Source: an uncultured Clostridia bacterium (GTDB taxonomy: Bacteria > Bacillota > Clostridia > Christensenellales > Aristaeellaceae). Taken from it: 10,192 nt of DNA. The translations under genes and the position numbers were made by a program. The notes beneath the pieces were generated by a model that was not told where the DNA came from, searched no databases, and saw only the letters and a list, made by a program, of their open reading frames with translations. Of this stretch, positions 1 through 5,759 are shown one piece after another (position 1 is the stretch's first letter; each line of letters opens with the position of its first letter). The DNA lies in the NCBI GenBank assembly GCA_934643535.1, contig CAKUCE010000104.1, positions 1 through 10,192 of the forward strand, in the 5' to 3' direction.

Positions 1-974
1 TCGTTCCAGTCCTCCCGGACGATCTCGATCTCCTTCTGATAGAATTCCACCGCTTTTTCGTATTGCCCCTGAATTTCGTACAGCTGGGCGATGGCGTTGA
101 CCGGGTCGGTAAAGCGGGGCCGGGGCGAAAGCGCCAGCGCCTTTTCATACAGGGCGATGGCTTCCGGATAGGCGCAGCGCTTTGCCAGCCGGTCGGCCCG
201 GGCGAACCAGCTCTGCCAGTTGTCCGGATCCTTTTGCGTCATGCGCTCCCAGCAGGCGGCGGCTTCCTCTGGCTTGCCCTCTTTTTCCAGGATCATGCCC
301 AGATACAGATCAGAATGATAGCTTTCGCCCAGCCGGTTCATTTTTTCCAGATACTTCCGGGCTTCGGGACACCGGCCGTCGTCGATGAGCAGATCCAGCA
401 GCCAGAGGTACGCCCGGCGCTGGGACGGGTGACGGGCGATGAAATCCTTGTAAAACTCGATGGTTCGGTGATGGTTGACGTCGTTCCAGTCCGGGAACAC
501 GCCGCCTTCCGCCTCGAACAGCGCCGTGTGGGCGGCTTTGTCATATTCGGGCAGCAGCTCCAGCGCCTTGCGGGCCAGCGGCGAGGCCAGCTCCCGGTAT
601 TCCCGGGCGCGCTTGCAGTACAGCTCCGCCAGCAGCAGCGTGGCCCGGGCCTGCGCGTCCGGCTCCAGACATTTGTCCTTCAGAAAACGCTCCTCGGTCT
701 CAAATTCCTCCCGGGACAGAAAACGCTGATCCCAGAGCATGTTGTCGATGCGCTCCATCCGCTTGTCGTCCGTCATGGAAAACAGCGCGTCGATGGAGGC
801 GCCCAGCAGAATGGAAAGCTCGGGCAGCAGCTGAATATCCGGCAGGGTCACGCCGTTTTCCCATTTGGATACGGCCTGCGGGCTGACCCGAAGCCGCTGG
901 GCCAGCTGTTCCTGCGTCATGCTTTTGGAAAGGCGGAGGGTCTTGATCCTTCCGCCGAAATCAAGGGTACTCAT
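1..974 (-). CDS. XRE-family HTH regulator with TPR-like C-terminal region (partial, 3' end outside window)
   Basis: This is a probable cytoplasmic DNA-binding regulator. The start is ATG at 974, with GGAGG (983-987 on the complement) 8 nt upstream. The 324 visible codons are open to the left edge, so the C-terminus is missing. Residues about 7-62 form an XRE/Cro-type helix-turn-helix: TQEQLAQRL, then SPQAVSKWENG in the recognition region, then LPDIQLLPELSILLGASIDALF. The rest is all-helical, with TPR-like pairs such as RRAYLWLLDLLIDDGRCPEARKYLEKM (about residues 181-207), EGKPEEAAACWERM and YPEAIALYEKALALSPR. Such regions usually bind peptides or partner proteins. It follows the ABC transporter on the same strand but is separated from it by a hairpin terminator and has its own candidate promoter. 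It resembles the regulator at 2823-3929 in build and in the AVSKWE motif, so the two may be distant paralogues. Target genes and signal are unknown. Confidence 0.9.
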   Translation of the reverse strand, partial: MSTLDFGGRIKTLRLSKSMTQEQLAQRLRVSPQAVSKWENGVTLPDIQLLPELSILLGASIDALFSMTDDKRMERIDNMLWDQRFLSREEFETEERFLKDKCLEPDAQARATLLLAELYCKRAREYRELASPLARKALELLPEYDKAAHTALFEAEGGVFPDWNDVNHHRTIEFYKDFIARHPSQRRAYLWLLDLLIDDGRCPEARKYLEKMNRLGESYHSDLYLGMILEKEGKPEEAAACWERMTQKDPDNWQSWFARADRLAKRCAYPEAIALYEKALALSPRPRFTDPVNAIAQLYEIQGQYEKAVEFYQKEIEIVREDWN

Positions 975-1032
975 GAGGAAAACCTCCGAAAGAAAGGATG
1001 AAGTCCGGGCCCGGGTTCCTCGGACGGCTTTC

Positions 1033-1061
1033 AGTATAGAGGCAAAACCCGCCGGGCGCAA
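1033..1061 (-). promoter_or_regulatory. Candidate promoter for the left-edge XRE/TPR regulator
   Basis: On the minus strand, TATACT (1038-1033) matches the -10 consensus at 5 of 6 positions. TTGCGC (1061-1056) lies exactly 17 bp upstream as a weak -35 (TTG conserved). Transcription would start near 1026, leaving a leader of about 50 nt that includes the GGAGG site. The -35 sits in the loop and inner stem of the terminator hairpin at 1047-1074. Assigned by eye only. Confidence 0.4.
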
Positions 1062-1074
1062 TGACCCGGCGGGT
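1042..1074 (-). terminator. Rho-independent terminator downstream of the ABC exporter
   Basis: A perfect 10-bp inverted repeat, ACCCGCCGGG (1047-1056) and CCCGGCGGGT (1065-1074), flanks an 8-nt loop. Read on the minus strand, the stem is followed by TTTTGCC, a short U-tract. It begins 25 nt after the transporter stop codon. On the plus strand no T-run follows, so the orientation is minus. The short U-tract suggests incomplete termination, which could let some transcript into the next regulator. Confidence 0.75.
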
Positions 1075-1098
1075 GAGAAAGGTTGAATCCCGGTTGTT

Positions 1099-2826
1099 TT
1101 ACTGGGAAACGGTATACAGCGAATAGAAATACCCTCGGCGCTCCATCAGCTCCTCAAAGGAACCCTGCTCCGCGATGCGGCCGTCCCGCAGGGTCAGGAT
1201 CGCGTCGTAGCGCGGCAGCACGCTTTCTTCCAGCGTGTGCGTGACGACGATGCGGGTCATGCCGCTTAAGTCCAGAAGGGCGTGAGAAACCTGATGAGCC
1301 GTCTGCGCGTCCAGCGCCGCGGTGGCTTCGTCCACCAGCAGCACCTGAGCGTTCTTCAGAAGGCTGCGGGCGATGGAGATGCGCTGCTTTTCGCCGCCGG
1401 ACAGGCCGCTGCCGTTCTCGCCGCACAGGGAATCTTCGCCCCGCTCGGCGATCAGCTGGGACAGCCCGGACAGGCGAATGGCCCGCTCTACCGCTTCTTC
1501 CGGGAAATCCGCGAACAGGGTGATGTTTTCCCGGATGGTGGCGTTAAAGATGAACACGTTTTGCTGAATGACGGAGATCAGGTCATACAGAGAGGAACGG
1601 CGGATGTTCCGAAGCTCCTGCCCATCGTAAAGGATCTGCCCGGAATAGCCGGTCTGGGAGGCGCTCAGCAGGTGCAGCAGGGTGGACTTGCCGCTGCCGG
1701 ACGCGCCGACAACGGCGTAGCTTTTGCCCGGTTCAAACGAAAAGGAAATGTCCCGGAGGATCGGCTTTCCGTCTTCGTAGGAAAAAGCCAGATGGGAAAG
1801 TTCGATGCCCTGTGTCAGCGAACCGAGCTGTGCGTTTCCTTCCGGCTCCCCGGCTGCTTCCAGCGCGGAGGCTGCTTTGGCGATCAGCGCCCGGGCCGCC
1901 TTCCGCTCCGCCAGACAGACAGGGATGACGCTGATGGGGCTGATAACGTAGTTCATCAGCTGTACGAAAAGCAGTACCGTACCGACCGTCAGCCCCTTCC
2001 CCGACAGGGCCAGCGCCGCGCCTATCAGAAACACGCCCAACTGGGTCGTTACGCCCGCCAGACTGCCCATCCTCTGAATGAGAATGCCGATGCGTTCCTT
2101 GCGGCAGCGGGCGCTGGTCAGGCTGCGTACGCTGTCTGCAAACAGTCGGCACATCTGCTTTTCCGCCTGAAAGGACTTGATGACGGAGAAGCCGCCCAGC
2201 GCGTCCTTCAGCGCAGCAGTGCAGGCTTCGTTCTGATCGGACAGCAGCTTTTCGGCCCCGGCGGCCTTCCCGCTCATCAGAAGGGAGGCGGTCACCGGCA
2301 GCAGCGCCAGCAAAACGGCGGCCAGCGTCAGCAGGGGACTGTACCACAGCATCATGGCAAAGGCACCCACGAAAAGCAGCAGGCTATTCGTCAGGGAGAA
2401 AAGATTCGTCAGATAGCCCTTTTCGATCACAGAAAGGTCGTTGGTCAGCGCCGAAAGGTACAGGGAAGAGTTTTCCCCGGTGAAAGCGGCCAGCGGCTTT
2501 TCCATCAGACGTCCAAACAGAGTTTCCCGGTACTGGGCCATGGCCCTAGTCAGAAAGCGGGGCTTGAAAAAGTAGGAAAACAGACAGGAGACAGCCGCCC
2601 CGGCCACCAGCCCCGCCGCGATGACCGCCAGCTGACGGAGTGTCCAGCCCGCGCCGCTGCCGCCGATCAAGTCCATAATCTGCTGCAGAAGCCAGGAGAT
2701 CAGCAGATTGGCCGCGGCGCTCAGGAGAACGTCCGTCAGGGCCAGCGCAAAATTTAGTCGGTTGCCCCGGAAAAACGTCCGGGTGTAGGGCCGCAGGTCA
2801 GGCTGAGGGAGAGATTGCTTCTTCAT
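1099..2826 (-). CDS. ABC exporter, fused membrane and ATP-binding domains (half-transporter)
   Basis: A 575-residue ATP-driven exporter of the ABCB/MsbA-like type (COG1132 architecture), expected to work as a dimer in the cytoplasmic membrane. Residues 1-320 form the transmembrane domain, with hydrophobic spans near 24-50, 65-87, 142-160, 163-184, 256-275 and 280-305. The nucleotide-binding domain spans about 340-575: Walker A GASGSGKST (374-382), Q-loop at Q421/Q422, signature LSGGEKQR (475-482), Walker B VLLVDE with D499 and E500, D-loop AALD and switch His530. All catalytic residues are intact. There is no N-terminal C39 peptidase domain, so it should not cleave a leader peptide itself. 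The ATG at 2826 is chosen over an in-frame upstream start at 2871: it overlaps the regulator stop as ATGA and has GGAGG 7 nt upstream. It is co-transcribed with the XRE/TPR gene at 2823-3929, which probably controls it. The substrate (drug, peptide or lipid) cannot be inferred. Confidence 0.93.
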   Translation of the reverse strand: MKKQSLPQPDLRPYTRTFFRGNRLNFALALTDVLLSAAANLLISWLLQQIMDLIGGSGAGWTLRQLAVIAAGLVAGAAVSCLFSYFFKPRFLTRAMAQYRETLFGRLMEKPLAAFTGENSSLYLSALTNDLSVIEKGYLTNLFSLTNSLLLFVGAFAMMLWYSPLLTLAAVLLALLPVTASLLMSGKAAGAEKLLSDQNEACTAALKDALGGFSVIKSFQAEKQMCRLFADSVRSLTSARCRKERIGILIQRMGSLAGVTTQLGVFLIGAALALSGKGLTVGTVLLFVQLMNYVISPISVIPVCLAERKAARALIAKAASALEAAGEPEGNAQLGSLTQGIELSHLAFSYEDGKPILRDISFSFEPGKSYAVVGASGSGKSTLLHLLSASQTGYSGQILYDGQELRNIRRSSLYDLISVIQQNVFIFNATIRENITLFADFPEEAVERAIRLSGLSQLIAERGEDSLCGENGSGLSGGEKQRISIARSLLKNAQVLLVDEATAALDAQTAHQVSHALLDLSGMTRIVVTHTLEESVLPRYDAILTLRDGRIAEQGSFEELMERRGYFYSLYTVSQ

Positions 2827-3929
2827 GAACGTTCCTCCTTGCGTGCTTCTTCCGCACAGATTTTCCGCCACAGGGCGAGCAGCTCATCGTCGTGGTCTTC
2901 CTCCGTCAGCTGCCGCTCCACGGAGGCCAGCGCCGATTCGCCCAGATCGTCGTAGACGGTGGCCTCGGAGACGGTTCCCGCACAAAATTTGACGCTGTCC
3001 ATCCGGTAGGTGGGGGCCGCGTCAAAGGCCGTCCCTATCCGGCAGGCCCGCCGGAGCCAGTCCTCTGCCTCCTCTGGCCGCCCCAGCTTCCGGGAAAGAT
3101 GGGCGCACTCGGCGCAACAGCAGGCCAGAATTTTATCCACATAGCTCACGGCATCCGGGCCCGTCTTTAGGGAATCCAGCAGGTGGCACAGCCACTGCAG
3201 CGCGTCCAGAGCGGACGAGTCATCGCCCTTTCGTTGATAGTAATAGACATAGGCCGTCATCAGCCGTACCGACAGACTGGTCAGATCGCCCATCGCGTCG
3301 GTCAGATAGGACTCCGCTTCCCGGAGGGGATGACGGCCACTGCTCAAAATCAGGGCGATCAGGGCGTTGTGAACGCCGCAGATGTTGGTCTTTTTCAGAA
3401 TCTCCAGCGCCTGATCCCCCTCGCCGAGCTTGAGACAGCACTGGGCGATATGGTACTGAATGGAAATATCGCTGACGGCGGGGTCGGTATTCTGGGATAG
3501 CAGGGGAAGGGAGCGCTCCATCAGATCCCGGCCCCGGCGAAGCCAGTCCGGCCGGTTCTGCTCCAGCCCCGCCAGCTCGTACAGGGTGCCGCAGCGGTAC
3601 ACGACGCGGAAATCGTTGGGATAGCGGCGCAGGGCCTCCTCCGCCTCGGACACGGCCTCCCCGAAGCGTTTCTCCCGCTGCAAATGGAGGAGCCGCCGGG
3701 CCAGTGCTTCTGCGGAGCTTTGCTGCAGCTCGAAGCCCGCCAGCGCATCCAGCGAGACGGAAAACAGATCGGCCATGTCGGCGATCAGACTCAGGTCCGG
3801 CGTGGCCGCGCCCCGCTCCCATTTGGACACGGCGGCGAAAGTCACGCCCAGCGCTTCCGCCAGCCGCTCCTGTGTCAGGCCGTTTTGCTTCCGCAGACGG
3901 CAGATATTTTGGGCAAGGGATAGCTTCAT
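2823..3929 (-). CDS. XRE-family HTH regulator with TPR-like C-terminal domain
   Basis: A 368-residue likely transcription regulator. Residues about 5-62 are an XRE helix-turn-helix: ICRLRKQNGLTQERLAEALG, then TFAAVSKWERG, then TPDLSLIADMADLFSVSLDAL. From about residue 73 the protein is helical and repeat-like, with TPR-type stretches such as EKRFGEAVSEAEEALRRYPNDFRVVYRCGTLYELAG (about 86-121), QYHIAQCCLKLGEGDQALEILKK and AECAHLSRKLGRPEEAEDWLRRA. A Cys cluster (CCCAEC) lies near the middle of the helical part; whether it binds metal or senses redox cannot be told. The start ATG at 3929 has GGAGG 8 nt upstream. The stop overlaps the exporter start by 4 bp, so the two are translationally coupled and probably functionally linked. 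An N-terminal HTH with a TPR-like sensor recalls peptide-responsive RRNPP regulators, but no cognate peptide gene is visible. Autoregulation is plausible because dyads lie over its promoter. Confidence 0.9.
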   Translation of the reverse strand: MKLSLAQNICRLRKQNGLTQERLAEALGVTFAAVSKWERGAATPDLSLIADMADLFSVSLDALAGFELQQSSAEALARRLLHLQREKRFGEAVSEAEEALRRYPNDFRVVYRCGTLYELAGLEQNRPDWLRRGRDLMERSLPLLSQNTDPAVSDISIQYHIAQCCLKLGEGDQALEILKKTNICGVHNALIALILSSGRHPLREAESYLTDAMGDLTSLSVRLMTAYVYYYQRKGDDSSALDALQWLCHLLDSLKTGPDAVSYVDKILACCCAECAHLSRKLGRPEEAEDWLRRACRIGTAFDAAPTYRMDSVKFCAGTVSEATVYDDLGESALASVERQLTEEDHDDELLALWRKICAEEARKEERS

Positions 3930-3976
3930 AAGGAAATCCTCCGTTTCCTGCGCCGCCTTGGGCAGCGCTTGTTTTT

Positions 3977-3985
3977 AATATACCA
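3977..3985 (-). promoter_or_regulatory. Candidate extended -10 promoter for the regulator-exporter operon
   Basis: The minus strand reads TGGTATATT (3985-3977): a TATATT hexamer with the TGn extension that can compensate for a poor -35. No good -35 is seen 16-18 bp upstream. Transcription would begin near 3970, about 40 nt before the ATG at 3929. The imperfect dyad at 3983-4000 overlaps its upstream edge. Confidence 0.45.
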
Positions 3986-4000
3986 CGGGAAGCCCTGTGG
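3983..4000. promoter_or_regulatory. Imperfect dyad beside the regulator promoter, possible operator
   Basis: CCACGGG (3983-3989), AAG, then CCCTGTGG (3993-4000) form an inverted repeat with one bulged T. It lies directly upstream of the TATATT element, where an XRE dimer could block RNA polymerase. It has no U-tract and is not placed as a terminator. The operator role is inferred from position and symmetry only. Confidence 0.3.
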
Positions 4001-4008
4001 GGAAAGAT

Positions 4009-4057
4009 GAAATTGGTATAGAAAAGACAGAAAATTCTAAACCGATGGTACAATTTC
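4009..4057. repeat. Widely spaced 7-bp inverted repeat in the divergent intergenic region
   Basis: GAAATTG (4009-4015) and CAATTTC (4051-4057) are exact inverted copies 35 bp apart. The right copy overlaps the TACAAT element of a candidate rightward promoter. They could be paired half-sites for a regulator, but 7-bp AT-rich matches can arise by chance. Confidence 0.25.
4046..4054 (+). promoter_or_regulatory. Possible upstream extended -10 promoter for the dacF-priA-def-fmt-rsmB unit
   Basis: TGGTACAAT reads as an extended -10 (TGn plus TACAAT at 4049-4054). The best -35-like match, AAGACA at 4024-4029, is too far away at 19 bp, so the site would rely on the extended -10. A transcript from here would start near 4061, just before the hairpin at 4065-4079. 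Confidence 0.3.
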
Positions 4058-4064
4058 GCTTTTC

Positions 4065-4079
4065 GGGCGGCTTCCGCCC
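4065..4079. repeat. Short GC-rich hairpin between two candidate rightward promoters
   Basis: GGGCGG (4065-4070) and CCGCCC (4074-4079) pair perfectly around the 3-nt loop CTT. Neither strand has a following T-run, so it is not a standard terminator. It could shape the 5' end of a transcript from the upstream promoter or be a protein site; its role is unknown. Confidence 0.35.
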
Positions 4080-4095
4080 CCGGATGGGCCGGTGC

Positions 4096-4124
4096 TTGTA
4101 CAAATTTCCTATTCCGTGTATAAT
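4096..4124 (+). promoter_or_regulatory. Sigma-A type promoter for the dacF-led operon
   Basis: A perfect TATAAT (4119-4124) is preceded at exactly 17 bp by TTGTAC (4096-4101), which keeps the TTG of the -35. The predicted start near 4131 gives a 5' leader of about 94 nt before the ATG at 4225. The leader holds a weak GC stem (CGGCC...GGCCG around 4154-4175) but no riboswitch that I recognise. Confidence 0.65.
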
Positions 4125-4224
4125 AAAGTGTTGTCATAGGCTCTGGCGGATGCTGCGGCCTTCGGACTGCATGGCCGATGTGAGGCACCCTGGTATCCCC
4201 TTTACGGAGAGGAGGGAAAGGCGG

Positions 4225-5724
4225 ATGAAAGAAAGAAGAAAACGGCTTGCCGCTTTGTTTGCGGCATTCTGTCTGGTACTGCTGTTGCTGCCTGTTCCCG
4301 CGGTCCGGGCGGAGGATGGAAACGGATATACCTACATAGCGCCTACCCTGTCTAAAAGCGCGGACCCCTACGACCCTGAAAAGCCGGAGGAGCTGAGCGC
4401 CGACCAGCTTTACGCCAAGGCGGCCATCCTCATTGAGGCCACCACCGGCGATGTGATCTTTGAAAAGAACGCCGACCAGACCATGTACCCTGCCTCGACC
4501 ACCAAAATTTTGACGACCCTGCTGGGCGTGATGATGGGCGACCTTTCACAGGAGGTCACCATGACCGAAAGCGCGTCGCAGGTGGAGGAGGGCAGCTCCA
4601 CCACCGGCCTGCAGGTGGGGGAGACTATCAATTTTCTGGACCTGCTCTACGCCACCATGATCCGTTCCGGCAACGACGGCGCGCAGCTGATCGCCGAGCT
4701 GATCTCCGGCAATGAAGCGGAATTTGCCAACCTGATGAACGAAGCCGCCGCCATGTACGGCTGCACCGGCACCCACTTCGCCAACGCCAGCGGTCTGCAC
4801 GACCCCAATCATTACACCACGGCCCGGGATATGGCGAAGATCGCCCAGGCCGCCATGCAGAACGACACTTTCCGCCAGATCGCCAAGACCTTCTCCTATA
4901 CCCTGCCCAGCAGCAATGTGCGCAAGGAACGGACGATCACCGGCACAAACGAGAACTGGATCAACCCCAATCAGGCCACCAAGGACGACCCGGAGGGGGC
5001 CAATTCGACTTATTATCCTGACGCCATCGGTATCAAGACAGGCTACACCGCCGCCGCAGGCTATTGCTACGTGGGCGCGGCGGAGCGGGACGGGGTGGAG
5101 CTGATCTCCGTACTGTTCTACACCAGCAAATCCGGCCGCTGGTCGGACAGCAAAAAGCTGATGGAGTACGGCTTCAGCCAGTTTGTCAGCATGACCCCGC
5201 TGGAGCTGTACAACGAAAACCCCATCACCGTGGAGACCTCCGGCTTCTCGCTGGACGATGCGGACCTGGGCCGTCTGCCGCTGGAGGTGCGGGCGCAGGC
5301 TTCCACCCGTACGGTGAATATCATCGGCACCAGGAGCGATCTGGAAGCCATGGCCCGCAACCTGAGCCAGACTGTGCTGATCGAGTATACGCGCGATTTC
5401 TCCGCTCCCATCGAAAAGGGCGAGGTCATGGGCACCATGACCTATTATCCCACCGACGGCGGCAGCCCCGTGGTCTACGATCTGATCGCCGGGCGCACCA
5501 TCCAGCGGCGGGATAACGCCCCCCTGACGCTGGAGGAGATCGAGGCCGAGGTGAAGGCCGATCCCAATCCGCTGCCGCCTCTGTCCGTGGAGCTGGCGCT
5601 GGTGGTGCTGACGCCCTTCGCGGTGGTCTTCCTCATCATTCACCTGATCCGCCGGGCGCTGCACAAGACCGGGCGGCATAAAAAGAGCCGGGTCCCCCGG
5701 CCTCGAAATCGGTACTTCCGTTAA
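4225..5724 (+). CDS. dacF: Serine-type D-Ala-D-Ala carboxypeptidase (DacF/PBP5-like, peptidase S11)
   Basis: A 499-residue low-molecular-mass penicillin-binding protein that removes the terminal D-Ala from peptidoglycan stem peptides outside the membrane, limiting cross-linking. A signal peptide covers residues 1-29 (MKERRKR, hydrophobic core, PAVRA-ED cleavage). All three active-site motifs are present: S91-TTK94, S148-G-N150 and K271-TG273. A PBP5-type C-terminal beta domain follows from about 327 to 430. The end differs from the usual amphipathic anchor: about 455-477 is a strongly hydrophobic span (ELALVVLTPFAVVFLIIHLI) followed by a basic tail, which looks like a true membrane helix with a cytoplasmic end. 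The reading frame extends upstream to 3997, but ATG 4225 is preferred: AGGAGGG lies 9 nt upstream, the signal peptide starts here, and the extension would cross the TATAAT promoter. The stop is 35 bp before priA with no terminator. The symbol is by family; dacB-like naming is possible. Confidence 0.93.
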   Translation: MKERRKRLAALFAAFCLVLLLLPVPAVRAEDGNGYTYIAPTLSKSADPYDPEKPEELSADQLYAKAAILIEATTGDVIFEKNADQTMYPASTTKILTTLLGVMMGDLSQEVTMTESASQVEEGSSTTGLQVGETINFLDLLYATMIRSGNDGAQLIAELISGNEAEFANLMNEAAAMYGCTGTHFANASGLHDPNHYTTARDMAKIAQAAMQNDTFRQIAKTFSYTLPSSNVRKERTITGTNENWINPNQATKDDPEGANSTYYPDAIGIKTGYTAAAGYCYVGAAERDGVELISVLFYTSKSGRWSDSKKLMEYGFSQFVSMTPLELYNENPITVETSGFSLDDADLGRLPLEVRAQASTRTVNIIGTRSDLEAMARNLSQTVLIEYTRDFSAPIEKGEVMGTMTYYPTDGGSPVVYDLIAGRTIQRRDNAPLTLEEIEAEVKADPNPLPPLSVELALVVLTPFAVVFLIIHLIRRALHKTGRHKKSRVPRPRNRYFR

Positions 5725-5759
5725 GAAATTTGCAGAAACACAGGAGAGGGGGAGCGGAC

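Noticed and set aside
1..492. 12-bp direct repeat TCGTTCCAGTCC at 1-12 and 481-492
   Set aside because: Both copies encode Asp-Trp-Asn within a helical repeat protein. This is short enough to reflect repeated protein units or chance, and no larger repeat surrounds it.
63..1001. 312-codon plus-strand open frame at the left edge
   Set aside because: The opposite strand encodes a clear XRE helix-turn-helix and TPR-like protein with a good ribosome binding site. The plus frame shows no domain and is a shadow.
975..1098. Possible small signalling-peptide gene near the XRE/TPR regulators
   Set aside because: No ATG-started short frame with a ribosome binding site is present. The interval is accounted for by the terminator, promoter and leader.
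1282..2757. 491-codon open frame on the plus strand opposite the ABC exporter
   Set aside because: Antisense to a gene with intact Walker A, signature and Walker B motifs. The product is Gln/Gly/Arg-rich low-complexity sequence with no domain.
3997..4224. In-frame N-terminal extension of the carboxypeptidase, including an ATG at 4150
   Set aside because: It would cross the TATAAT promoter and bury the signal peptide. The strong ribosome binding site and the signal peptide both point to the start at 4225.
4131..4224. Possible riboswitch or attenuator in the dacF leader
   Set aside because: Only a weak 5-bp stem is visible, with no terminator hairpin plus U-tract and no recognisable riboswitch core.
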